The notes: generated by a model from the sequence alone, not told the origin. Shown: positions 14,811 through 22,235, counted from the first letter of the stretch. The stretch is DNA of 22,840 nucleotides from Deltaproteobacteria bacterium (GCA_016219165.1 JACRCB010000027.1:1-22840); one strand, 5' to 3'. Made by a program: numbers and translations.

Positions 14811-15033
14811 ATGAGGAACTTCTTTTTCATAAGCGGCGGCAACATAATCCGCTTTTGTTACGGCCTCGCTTGCGCAGACGCTCAAGTACGACCTCTATAT
14901 CTCGTCTTCGATAAAGACGGGCACGTGTTTAGGCCTTCTCATATTGAACTTTTTTATAATGTGTTCCCTTTACCTCGCGTATTTCCTTTATGTAAAAAAA
15001 CGTTTCGGCGCGCTTGAAGCGGAAGGGGATTAA
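14811..15033 (+). pseudogene. small membrane protein gene with an apparent +1 frameshift
   Basis: An ATG at 14811 behind GGGGGAAA opens a frame that reads MRNFFFISGGNIIRF, then loses typical codon use. If one T of the TTTT run at 14853-14856 is removed, translation continues in the second frame as VTASLAQTLKYDLYISSS and on through a hydrophobic helix (TGTCLGLLILNFFIMCSLYL) to VKKRF and a stop at 15031-15033, about 73 residues. The second frame has the local codon preference and ends six bases before the next start, so it fits the operon, and it has no start codon of its own. This may be a real frameshift, programmed slippage or a base-calling error. The uncorrected frame would end at 15017 with a 68-residue product. 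No family is recognised. Confidence 0.6.
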
Positions 15034-15039
15034 AGAGAG

Positions 15040-16416
15040 ATGAGCGGCATGGTCCCGGCAGGAAATACGACAGAACGTATCATCCCCGCATTCAACGCCA
15101 TTGTCCTCTTTACCGCCATCATTACCTCGGCTGCGAGCATCGTGCCGGTTTTGGCCGCACCGTTTGCGATTTTAGTGCTCATATTCGCGGCTTCCATTTT
15201 TTTACGGATACCGTTGATGGATGTGAAGGTCTACAGGGATTTCCGCCTCTGGTTCATTGTCTTTACGGTCTGGTGCATAGCATTCGCCGCGGTCCTCGGG
15301 GTAGACGTATTCAACCCGCAATTATACAGGGAGAGTTTCAGGTTCGTCGTGCCTTTTACCTTTCTGGTCGTCTCCTCTTCCCTGTACTATCCGGAAAACC
15401 TCGGAAGGCCCATAAAATACATCTGCGCGTCGCTCGCCGTCCTTGGTCTTCTTTTCCTTCTTTTCACGATGTTTATCCACCTCCATCCGTACGACACCCT
15501 CTTATGGCGCAGACCCGCAGGCGGGCCCCCTGTATACAGGGGGCCTTTCGCTTCACACCAAAGCACGGGGGGATTTTATGCGGCGCTTACGATGCTGCAG
15601 TTGGGCGCGTTCCTGAACGAAAACGGACGGGGAATCAAGGCGGCCCTCCTCGCCGGGGCTCTCTCTTCCTCGATATGCCTTCTCTATGCCGCCTCACGCT
15701 CATTTTCACTCGGCGTCCTTTCGGTTGCGGGCATTATGCTCCTATCCCTATGCGCCGGATATTTGAGGGGCAAAACCAAACCGGATAGACTCAAGATTTT
15801 CTTGCTGGCCGCGGTAGCATTAATTTCTCTCGGCGCAGTCCTCAGGGTTGAAATGCCTGAATCCGAAGAAGAGTCAGGCATAAGGACAAAGAATGTTGTG
15901 GCGCGCCTTGAACTCTGGAAGATGGCTGTAAAGGACTTCAAAAGGAGCCCCTTTATAGGGATAGGGCCGTCGAGGTTCGACGATAACCCGGAGGTCGCAA
16001 GGACATTGCCGCAGGAAAAGGGAGAGATGAAAAATATCTACTCTTCTGTTTTAAGCCAGAATAAAAAAAGCCGGTATCTGGACGTTCCCTTCTTCGGCGT
16101 TGATATAAGCCCTTTCACCCTCCATTCGGGGAGGCACGCTCACAGCGTTTACCTCAATGTCCTGGCCGAGGGGGGTGTTTTGCTTTTCGCCGTGTTTATC
16201 CTGATGTATTTCAAATTGGCCCGGAGATTATGGGAGTTCCGGAAAAAAGAAAGCGGCGGGGAAAGAGGCCTTGCGCAGGGTTCGTTATGCGCCATAGCCT
16301 GTGTTTCCATAGCCTCGTTTTTTACGGCGGGGCTTCTCGTCGTAACACCCATGGTTACTATTTTTTGCGTGGCGGGGTATCTCTTGAGACCCGGAAGGCC
16401 TGTTACGGGAGGATAG
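15040..16416 (+). CDS. O-antigen ligase/polymerase-like membrane protein (Wzy_C/WaaL family)
   Basis: 458 residues with about ten to twelve hydrophobic helices and one long periplasmic loop (about 270-365). The family marks are ASRSFSLG (218-225), RLELWKMAVKDFKRSPFIG split over 289-307 with GIGPSRF following (307-313), and HAHSVYLNVLAEGGV (366-380), the conserved His-containing stretch at the end of the loop. Such proteins polymerise lipid-linked glycan repeats or ligate glycan to lipid A core or protein on the periplasmic face of the inner membrane. Which reaction applies cannot be told from the sequence. The ATG at 15040 is six bases after the stop of the frameshifted small gene; an in-frame ATG three codons later has AGAGAG nine bases upstream and is a possible alternative. 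Confidence 0.9.
   Translation: MSGMVPAGNTTERIIPAFNAIVLFTAIITSAASIVPVLAAPFAILVLIFAASIFLRIPLMDVKVYRDFRLWFIVFTVWCIAFAAVLGVDVFNPQLYRESFRFVVPFTFLVVSSSLYYPENLGRPIKYICASLAVLGLLFLLFTMFIHLHPYDTLLWRRPAGGPPVYRGPFASHQSTGGFYAALTMLQLGAFLNENGRGIKAALLAGALSSSICLLYAASRSFSLGVLSVAGIMLLSLCAGYLRGKTKPDRLKIFLLAAVALISLGAVLRVEMPESEEESGIRTKNVVARLELWKMAVKDFKRSPFIGIGPSRFDDNPEVARTLPQEKGEMKNIYSSVLSQNKKSRYLDVPFFGVDISPFTLHSGRHAHSVYLNVLAEGGVLLFAVFILMYFKLARRLWEFRKKESGGERGLAQGSLCAIACVSIASFFTAGLLVVTPMVTIFCVAGYLLRPGRPVTGG
16408..16412 (+). promoter_or_regulatory. ribosome binding site that sets a TTG start
   Basis: GGAGG, six bases before the TTG at 16419, lies within the last codons of the ligase gene. No ATG or GTG in the second sulfotransferase's frame is as well placed, so this site decides its start. 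It also implies translational coupling with the upstream stop at 16414-16416. Confidence 0.75.
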
Positions 16417-16418
16417 GG

Positions 16419-17255
16419 TTGTTACCTAATTTCATCTTCATAGGCCCTGCCAAGAGCGGCTCCACATGGCTCTACGAGGCGCTGCGCCTCCATCCCGATG
16501 TCTATGTCCCGGAGGCAAAGGACATATACTTTTTCGACAAAAACTTTGAAAAAGGCATGGAATGGTATGAAGGCTTCTTTAAACACGGCGCAGGGAAAAA
16601 GGCCGTGGGGGAGGTCTGCCACGATTACCTCTTCTCGGCAGATGCCTGTGAGCGGATAAAAAGGCATATACCGGAAGTCAAACTCATCACCTGCCTGAGA
16701 AGTCCCGTAGAACGGTCGTTTTCGGGGTATCTCTTTGCCGTAAGGCAGGGGCATGCAGGGAGGGGCGTTTCCCTCGAGGATACCGTAAAAAAATATCCCG
16801 GGATATTAAAAAACAGCTGTTATACGGAAGCGCTCGGAAGATACATCACCGCCTTCGGCAGGAGCCGGATATTGATATTGAGGTTTGAGGACCTCGAAAA
16901 AGACCCCCTCGCCTTTATCGCGAGGGTCTACGGTTTTATAGGGGTTGACCCGGGCTTCAGGCCGGTTGGAATACTCAACCGGAAGATACTTCCGGCGTCG
17001 AGACCCAGGGTCCGCGTCCTTGCCCGTCTCGCAAAAAAAACGGCGTTGTGGCTCAGGGCAATGGGATTTGCCAATCTCGTGGGAACCGTTAAACGCAGTC
17101 CGGCCGTGCAGGGTGTGCTCTACACGCCCATTGAGGGAGAAGGACGCCCCCGGATGGCCGCCAAGGAAAAGGCCTTCCTCAGGGATTACTTCAAAGACGA
17201 AATCTCCTCTCTCGAAAGACTCCTCGGCGAGGACTTAAGCGCATGGCGCGCATAG
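16419..17255 (+). CDS. sulfotransferase (Sulfotransfer_1/heparan-type)
   Basis: 278 residues beginning LPNFIFIGPAKSGST. The phosphosulfate loop GPAKSGSTWL (9-18) is at the expected extreme N-terminal position, EAKDIYFFD (32-40) matches the K-E-x-x-F-F region of heparan/N-sulfotransferase-like enzymes, and CLRSPVERSFSGYLF (92-106) holds the 3'-phosphate-binding Arg and Ser. The segment LILRFEDLEKDP near 210-225 is also characteristic. It shows little resemblance to the first sulfotransferase of the cluster, so two different positions or acceptors may be sulfated. It is predicted cytoplasmic. An upstream extension of the frame to 16230 overlaps the ligase gene and is rejected in favour of the TTG with GGAGG. 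Confidence 0.92.
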   Translation: MLPNFIFIGPAKSGSTWLYEALRLHPDVYVPEAKDIYFFDKNFEKGMEWYEGFFKHGAGKKAVGEVCHDYLFSADACERIKRHIPEVKLITCLRSPVERSFSGYLFAVRQGHAGRGVSLEDTVKKYPGILKNSCYTEALGRYITAFGRSRILILRFEDLEKDPLAFIARVYGFIGVDPGFRPVGILNRKILPASRPRVRVLARLAKKTALWLRAMGFANLVGTVKRSPAVQGVLYTPIEGEGRPRMAAKEKAFLRDYFKDEISSLERLLGEDLSAWRA

Positions 17256-17273
17256 GGCGTTAAAGGTGACGGT

Positions 17274-18722
17274 ATGGGAATCGGCTCGTTTTTTAAAGGT
17301 CTCTCCACGGGAAAGAAGCTTATCCTTATAACGCTCCTTGGCTTTCTCGCAAGGCTCTATGTGGTTGTGAGCGCGGTTACCGTGGCCGAGGACAGCCTGG
17401 AATACCTTGAACTCGCGGGAAGGTTTGCGCAGGGCAATATCCTGGGGGGGCTCAGCGTGCACAGGCCCCCGTTCTATCCTTTCCTTGCCGCCGCGGCATC
17501 TTACATCTTCGGGGATACGGAGACGGGCGGAAGGGTTATTTCCCTCATATTCGGCACCCTCACAATCCCGCTCGTCTTTTACCTCGGAAAACTTGTTTAC
17601 GACGAAAGGGCCGGCGTTGTCGCGGCATTCTTCGCCTCGGTCCATACCTACATGATACGCTACTCAGGGGATGTCCTCACGGAGGCCATGTACTATTTCT
17701 TCCTTGCATTGGTCGCAATAGGCGCGCTCAAGGCCCTGAGGGAAAGAAGCGAGAGGTGGATGTTCGCCGCCGGACTATTCTCCTTATTCGCCTATCTTAC
17801 GAAACCTGCCGGGCTCGGTTTCTTGGCCGTAATATCCATATGGGTCTTGTTTGAGGACCCCCGGAAGATAAAAGAGGACTACAAAAAAAGGCTGCGGCTC
17901 GTTTTTTCGGGATGGGTGGTATTCATGGCGCCGGCCCTGCCCTATCTCTTCTTCATATATGCCAGGACCGGCAGGGTGCCGTTCACCGGGACGGCAAGGA
18001 TTCCAATCCTCGAACTCTTAAGGAGGATGATGGCCGGAGTGAGGGTGTGGAAGGCTCTGGATTTCATAAGGTATTTTCCCGAAGCCTTCACCTACCCGTT
18101 CTTTATATTTTTTGTCGTGTGGGCCGTCCGCAAAATGCGTGAAGGGACGAAGGACGCCGAAAGGTTGTTACTGTCGCTCCTCGCCGCATACTGGCTTGTA
18201 ATATTTGTGGTTTTGCCGAGGCGCAGATACATGGTGCAGATTATGCCGCTCGCCCTCGTATTTTCCTCCATGGGCTTTTTGTCATTCCAGGCATGGCTCC
18301 TCGGGAAGGCAAAAAAAGCGGGGACGCTTATCAGTGCGGCTCTTCTCGTTCTAATTGCGGCAGTACAACTCCCGGTGGGCATGGAGCCGCTCCACGCCCA
18401 CCGCCTTGCGGAAAAAACCGCGGGCCAATGGTTTAAGGAGAACGTGGGCCAAGGGGTTTCCGTATTGACGTATGAGCCGGTAATGACATTCTACGCCGGG
18501 GGGGATTACGTCCTTATCCCCGACAGGAAAGGCCGGGTCAACCTCGAAGAGGCTGTCGCTTACGGGAAGGGAATGGGCGCGCAATACATGGCCGGATACA
18601 GGGCAACGCTTAGAGAAAAAATCCCTGATTTCAATGGCGGGGAGAAGAGGCTTCTTACGGAGATAAAGTCGTTTGGGGCCGCGGATAAAGACGAATTTGT
18701 CATATACAGGATAAATGAATGA
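17274..18722 (+). CDS. GT39/ArnT-like membrane glycosyltransferase
   Basis: 482 residues with roughly ten or eleven hydrophobic helices and a soluble C-terminal tail of about 120 residues. After the first helix comes the acidic pair E39-D40 in VAEDSLEYLELAGRFA, the catalytic-loop position in the PMT/ArnT superfamily, then SVHRPPFYPFL (61-71) with the usual HxPP-type motif. Such enzymes use polyprenyl-phosphate sugars on the periplasmic side to glycosylate lipids, proteins or glycans. The GtrB-like gene in the divergent operon could supply that donor (inference). The ATG at 17274 has AAAGGTGA upstream, 18 bases after the sulfotransferase stop. It closes the plus-strand cluster and converges on the nuclease gene. 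Confidence 0.9.
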   Translation: MGIGSFFKGLSTGKKLILITLLGFLARLYVVVSAVTVAEDSLEYLELAGRFAQGNILGGLSVHRPPFYPFLAAAASYIFGDTETGGRVISLIFGTLTIPLVFYLGKLVYDERAGVVAAFFASVHTYMIRYSGDVLTEAMYYFFLALVAIGALKALRERSERWMFAAGLFSLFAYLTKPAGLGFLAVISIWVLFEDPRKIKEDYKKRLRLVFSGWVVFMAPALPYLFFIYARTGRVPFTGTARIPILELLRRMMAGVRVWKALDFIRYFPEAFTYPFFIFFVVWAVRKMREGTKDAERLLLSLLAAYWLVIFVVLPRRRYMVQIMPLALVFSSMGFLSFQAWLLGKAKKAGTLISAALLVLIAAVQLPVGMEPLHAHRLAEKTAGQWFKENVGQGVSVLTYEPVMTFYAGGDYVLIPDRKGRVNLEEAVAYGKGMGAQYMAGYRATLREKIPDFNGGEKRLLTEIKSFGAADKDEFVIYRINE

Positions 18723-18775
18723 CGAAAGGATGGTCAAGGCATCCATGCGCGGGGAACGGAGGGCAGGCGCAAGAA

Positions 18776-18809
18776 TTCAACGCCCATGTCATTTCGACCG
18801 GGCGTTGAA
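18776..18809. terminator. inverted repeat between convergent genes, possible terminator
   Basis: A perfect 10-bp stem, ttcaacgccc (18776-18785) and gggcgttgaa (18800-18809), encloses a 14-base loop. On the plus strand a T run (18824-18829) follows only after 14 bases, so it is not a textbook Rho-independent terminator. Its place between two convergent transcription units suggests a termination or transcript-end role. The loop, atgtcatttcgacc, resembles dispersed palindromic repeats seen in other genomes, from memory. Confidence 0.45.
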
Positions 18810-18901
18810 AGAAGTATGACTTGTTTTTTATCCTCTTATAATCAACGCGGTAATAGTGCTTGCCCGTCAAAGCGGGTGAAATTTTCGTCATATAATGGAA
18901 C

Positions 18902-21082
18902 TCATTTTTTAATTTCGCTAAATGCCTCAATCAACTTCGGACCACGCGATGTAAGGCGTTCTTTCGTACCAATGTCGGCTTCTACCAGCGAACCGAAATC
19001 AAGACCGGTCAAACCGCCGAGGAGAGCGACGGACACTTGATAAAGCCGTGCTTGCGCAGTTGAGAGCAGTTCTTGGGGTTTGGACGGCATGCCTTTCAGG
19101 CGTTCAACAGTGAGCAGAAATTCCTCCTGACTCATCAAAAACGCGGCCACTGCGAGCTTTCTCCCCTTGGCACAGGCAACGACTTTGAAAAACATCTTGG
19201 GTATCTGTACTCCACCGAACGCAGGGTCTGTATGGCGCTTACCCTTGAGATTGGGGAGCATTCTCCCATCAGGCCCCGTCTGGCTCAGCGGGGCATCAAA
19301 TACCGGGCCGTTTATTACACAGGCGCGACCGGTCTCGCCGGCGAAGGTCTCAATAACGTAGTCTTCCAGTCCGAGCCATTTCTTTGAGCCTTGGTTGAAG
19401 CGCCAGTGCTGGGGAGAGCAATTCGTCCAATGAAAGGTATCGTTACCGTTGCGTTTAGCCAGTTTTATATTACCACCCCATGTTGCGTCCATGCGGCGGA
19501 CGAGATGGCCTCTATCAAATGGATTAAGACTGCGATCTATTTCAAAGATGCGCTGCTCGCCGTAAAACTCCATCCCAATTTGCGTATCCTCCGGGATACG
19601 AGCGTCATGAAACCACTTGTCACCTTCACGATTCGAATCCTGCGGACGCTGGTTGGCATCAACATTGACTGCCGAAAAAAAAGCGAGCTTGCGGCGTCTG
19701 TTCATCACCAGGGAATAGTTCCAGTATTTCAACTCGCTATCCTTCTTACCGTTGAAAGTCAGCATGTCCTTCTTCAGCCTGCCCTCATGAACAACCGGCA
19801 GGGGTACCAGCAGATCGCCGTTGCCGAGGAAGTCGGGTCTATAGCCGGGTCGCTTGTAGTAGTCCGATTGATCTATCTCAACTTTTTCGATTAAGGATGC
19901 ATCCATGCCGCCTCTTTGCACATCCATTTTAACGGTTCCATGTATTGCAGGCACTTGCGTCGCCATATATCCTTTTGCAGGCTGATCGCCAACGCGCACC
20001 GATATACGGACAGGGATGGTAACTTGCATCTCACCACCTTTCGTAATTGTCCGCTGCCGCAGCCCTGTTGCATCATCAGATTCACCGGGTCCCCTTCGAA
20101 TTGAAGGAGTTATCTGCTTCAAAATATCAGCGGCCAAGGGGTGGCCGGCATGCGCTGTTCTCAAAAACTCTACGATGCGGCTGATTCGTATACCCTCATT
20201 GGCGAGCCAATGAACTTTCGATTCATCCATCGATTGGTCCCACACCCGGCCATCAACCGTCAACCAGCGCCCCTGTGCGTCCGTCTTCGGAACTCCGCTG
20301 TGATGGAGCGCCACCACTTTCCATGAGTTATTGAACGCGGGTGAACCGGAAGAACCGGCAACGGTATCGGTATTGTACCAAATGGTATCGCCCGCATCAT
20401 CGTATCGGAGCAATTTGTTTTCACGCACGCATACTTGTTTGAGCTCACCCCCGGGGTGCTGAATAATGGTAAGGTATTCGCCGATGAAGGTCTTACCCGG
20501 TGCCGGGTCAAGCGGCAACCAGCCGAAATCTGCAAGCTCTTGTCCTGTATTCGCCGACCGGGGTGCAACACCGACCAGGCAAAAATCGAGACGTTGCAGG
20601 ATAATCGGTTCCGGGTCAATCAGGAGTTCAAAAGGCGCTACCTCTTTCTCGCGTCCGGTAACATCGAGTTCGTAGTCGAACTCTGCAATGGCATAACGTG
20701 CTTCCGAGATACCCGGTATCACATGTTGATTTGTCATCAGCACGCCCGGCGCAACCAGGAAACCCGTACCAAAGCCCAGGGTGTCACCCGATGCGCTGCT
20801 CAAACGGACGCGACACACCGCGCGCGAAGCGATAATTCCTCTCGAGAGATAGTTAATAGACACTAAATCGTCCCCGCCGAGAAGACGTTCAAGGGCTGCT
20901 CGCGCGCGCACCGGGTCACCCGTTTCAGCAAGCAGGCCGCTGTACCGGGATCTACGGTGCTCGACGTTAGTACTCTTCCTCCTGTCTCCTTCCCCGAGTT
21001 TCGCGGAAAGTTTCGCAGGGTCAAGTTTTATACGTTCTGCACGTAAGATACTCGAAAGGACCACTGACTGATTTAGCAACAC
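18902..21082 (-). CDS. V8/trypsin-like serine protease fused to DNA/RNA non-specific endonuclease
   Basis: 726 residues. An N-terminal helical region (1-85) precedes a chymotrypsin-fold peptidase: GFLVAPGVLMTNQHV with His120, LDFCLVGV with Asp166, and AGSSGSP with Ser245, a complete triad of the V8/glutamyl-endopeptidase type. A linker (about 310-430) leads to an NUC/NucA-type endonuclease (about 435-665) with the diagnostic D523-R-G-H526 and HWTNCSPQ (551-558, metal-binding Asn554). No secretion signal is evident. Codon use favours CGC/CGT and CTG, unlike the AGG-rich neighbours, so recent transfer is likely. Such fusions fit cell-suicide or anti-phage effectors, or proteolytically released nucleases, but no partner gene is present. 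The start is GTG at 21082 behind GGAGGG. Confidence 0.92.
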   Translation of the reverse strand: MLLNQSVVLSSILRAERIKLDPAKLSAKLGEGDRRKSTNVEHRRSRYSGLLAETGDPVRARAALERLLGGDDLVSINYLSRGIIASRAVCRVRLSSASGDTLGFGTGFLVAPGVLMTNQHVIPGISEARYAIAEFDYELDVTGREKEVAPFELLIDPEPIILQRLDFCLVGVAPRSANTGQELADFGWLPLDPAPGKTFIGEYLTIIQHPGGELKQVCVRENKLLRYDDAGDTIWYNTDTVAGSSGSPAFNNSWKVVALHHSGVPKTDAQGRWLTVDGRVWDQSMDESKVHWLANEGIRISRIVEFLRTAHAGHPLAADILKQITPSIRRGPGESDDATGLRQRTITKGGEMQVTIPVRISVRVGDQPAKGYMATQVPAIHGTVKMDVQRGGMDASLIEKVEIDQSDYYKRPGYRPDFLGNGDLLVPLPVVHEGRLKKDMLTFNGKKDSELKYWNYSLVMNRRRKLAFFSAVNVDANQRPQDSNREGDKWFHDARIPEDTQIGMEFYGEQRIFEIDRSLNPFDRGHLVRRMDATWGGNIKLAKRNGNDTFHWTNCSPQHWRFNQGSKKWLGLEDYVIETFAGETGRACVINGPVFDAPLSQTGPDGRMLPNLKGKRHTDPAFGGVQIPKMFFKVVACAKGRKLAVAAFLMSQEEFLLTVERLKGMPSKPQELLSTAQARLYQVSVALLGGLTGLDFGSLVEADIGTKERLTSRGPKLIEAFSEIKK

Positions 21083-21286
21083 GGCGTCCCTCCATTATTC
21101 CGATTTAGAGAGCAGGATATGAGAAGTTCCTGAAAAAGGTTGGAAATTTCCCCTGAAGATGATGCAGACAGGTCACTTTATCATTTATCATTGAACTACC
21201 CTGCGCCAGGAGCGCATGGCGTCGTGGTAAATAAAACCAAAAACAAGAAACAACAAGAATCAACAAATTTTTAAAGGAATCCACAA
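21083..21286 (-). other. leader of the protease-nuclease gene
   Basis: About 200 AT-rich bases lie between the predicted transcription start and the GTG at 21082. I see no reading frame longer than a few codons; a nine-codon frame begins near 21213. A small gcgctcctggcgc hairpin lies in the same place. The length leaves room for post-transcriptional control, but no known element is recognisable. Confidence 0.35.
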
Positions 21287-21315
21287 TTTATAACTCTATT
21301 TCCTTCTTTTGTCAA
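21287..21315 (-). promoter_or_regulatory. sigma-70 promoter upstream of the protease-nuclease gene
   Basis: On the minus strand TTGACA (21310-21315), a 17-base spacer and TATAAA (21287-21292) form a near-consensus promoter, placed just after the tRNA terminator. It gives the nuclease gene its own transcription unit, starting near 21280. Confidence 0.7.
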
Positions 21316-21348
21316 TTAAACCTATAAACCTAAAGAGACAAAACACGA

Positions 21349-21391
21349 AACCCCTCGACACTACTGATGAATACAGTAATATCAAGGGGTT
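21349..21391 (-). terminator. long hairpin terminator behind tRNA-Arg
   Basis: The arms pair over 18 positions (aacccct/aggggtt at the base, then 11 more pairs including G-U wobbles) around a 7-base loop at 21367-21373. On the minus strand it is followed by TTTCGTGTTTTG. It starts a few bases after the encoded CCA of the tRNA, as expected for a tRNA transcript terminator. Confidence 0.75.
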
Positions 21392-21397
21392 AAAAAA

Positions 21398-21474
21398 TGG
21401 CGCCCCCGAGACGATTCGAACGTCCGGCACACGGATTAGGAATCCGTTGCTCTATCCTGCTGAGCTACGGGGGC
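21398..21474 (-). tRNA. tRNA-Arg (anticodon CCT)
   Basis: The cloverleaf is complete on the minus strand. The 7-bp acceptor stem GCCCCCG/CGGGGGC is followed by discriminator G and an encoded CCA. The D-arm holds AGCTCAGCAGGATAGAGC. The anticodon stem ACGGA/TCCGT encloses the loop TTCCTAA with anticodon CCT, and the T-arm contains GTTCGAATC. It reads AGG, the arginine codon that dominates the neighbouring polysaccharide genes but not the protease-nuclease gene next door. It has its own promoter and terminator. Confidence 0.96.
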
Positions 21475-21512
21475 GGAGTTCTTCAATTACAGATAAGACT
21501 GTAAGCAGCGTT

Positions 21513-21541
21513 ATTATAAACTCAGGGCAGCCGTCTGTCAA
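21513..21541 (-). promoter_or_regulatory. perfect consensus sigma-70 promoter of tRNA-Arg
   Basis: On the minus strand TTGACA (21536-21541), exactly 17 bases, then TATAAT (21513-21518). Transcription should start near 21506, leaving a leader of about 30 bases before the mature tRNA. The -35 box lies just behind the apt stop codon. Confidence 0.88.
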
Positions 21542-21550
21542 TACCCGGCG

Positions 21551-22069
21551 TCAGTACTGCACCAGAGAAAAGACGCTGTGCGGATGGAGCCTTTCCCTTC
21601 CCTTCAGTTCATTGAGTTCCACTATGAAGGCGCACTCTACAATCCTTCCGCCTAATTTTTCAACGAGGTCTACCACGGCCTTTGCGGTCCCTCCGGTTGC
21701 CAGAAGGTCATCCGCTATGACGACCTTCTGGCCTTTTCTCAGCGCATCGGTGTGGATTTCGAGGGAGTCCTTGCCGTATTCGAGCGTATAGGCGGCCTTG
21801 TGTGTTTTGTAGGGCAGTTTCCCCGATTTTCTTACGAGGATAACCCCGGCCCCGAGTTTATAGGCAAGGGCCGCGCCCACTATAAACCCCCTCGCCTCAA
21901 TCCCCACCACGAGGTCGATATTCTTCCCTATGTAGCGGTGCCCCAGAAGGTCCACCGTCCTCTGGAAAGAAACCGGGTCCTTGCAGAGGGTCGTTATGTC
22001 CTTAAAGATTATCCCCTTCTTCGGGAAATCAGGAACGTCCCTTATAATCCTCTTTAATGTCTCCTGCAT
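21551..22069 (-). CDS. apt: adenine phosphoribosyltransferase
   Basis: 172 residues, the normal length. It salvages adenine with PRPP to give AMP in the cytoplasm. It begins MQETLKRIIRDVPDFPKKGI with the family's typical N-terminus and IFKDIT (21-26). GIEARGFIVG (57-66) is the purine/pyrophosphate-binding loop, and VVIADDLLATGGT (117-129) is the PRPP-binding signature. The ATG at 22069 has GGAGG ten bases upstream. The frame is open to 22177, but the added codons run through the inverted-repeat element and are not family-like, so the longer start is rejected. It lies downstream of the sigma-factor gene on the same strand, with the repeat element between them. Confidence 0.96.
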   Translation of the reverse strand: MQETLKRIIRDVPDFPKKGIIFKDITTLCKDPVSFQRTVDLLGHRYIGKNIDLVVGIEARGFIVGAALAYKLGAGVILVRKSGKLPYKTHKAAYTLEYGKDSLEIHTDALRKGQKVVIADDLLATGGTAKAVVDLVEKLGGRIVECAFIVELNELKGRERLHPHSVFSLVQY

Positions 22070-22122
22070 ATCTCGAAAACCTCCATTATGTTGAAATGAT
22101 TGAAAATCGGTAAACGGCGAGT

Positions 22123-22188
22123 CCAGCACCACTTTGGACAGGGCTTTCTCCATAACATTCAAAGCCAACGTGTCCAAAGTGGTGCTGG
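22123..22188. repeat. MITE-like inverted-repeat element, copy B (compact form)
   Basis: A perfect 18-bp terminal inverted repeat: ccagcaccactttggaca (22123-22140) and tgtccaaagtggtgctgg (22171-22188). The 30-base interior contains ggcttt and aaagcc (22142-22147 and 22161-22166), extending the potential hairpin. Its interior matches copy A near 13.6 kb in the opposite orientation. It lies in the apt leader/sigma-gene trailer and could affect mRNA ends. No clear target-site duplication is visible. Confidence 0.88.
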
Positions 22189-22235
22189 AGGAAAGATGGT
22201 TTAAATTTATCCATAAAACCCTTCCGAACGGCTTC

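Noticed and set aside
16230..16418. Upstream extension of the second sulfotransferase
   Set aside because: It would overlap the ligase gene by nearly 190 bases. The TTG at 16419 with GGAGG gives a normal family start.
18700..18930. A 76-codon minus-strand frame overlapping the end of the protease-nuclease gene and the convergent gap
   Set aside because: It begins inside the nuclease gene in another frame, has no placed ribosome site, runs through the inverted repeat, and overlaps the end of the GT39 gene. No family resemblance.
18723..21397. Search for an att-site duplication of the tRNA-Arg 3' end on the far side of the protease-nuclease gene
   Set aside because: No copy of the tRNA 3' segment is seen near 18.7-18.9 kb, and there is no integrase, so a tRNA-integrated island is not demonstrated.
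22070..22177. N-terminal extension of apt to an ATG at 22177
   Set aside because: The extra 36 codons are encoded by the inverted-repeat element and the leader. The ATG at 22069 has GGAGG and the family's normal N-terminus.
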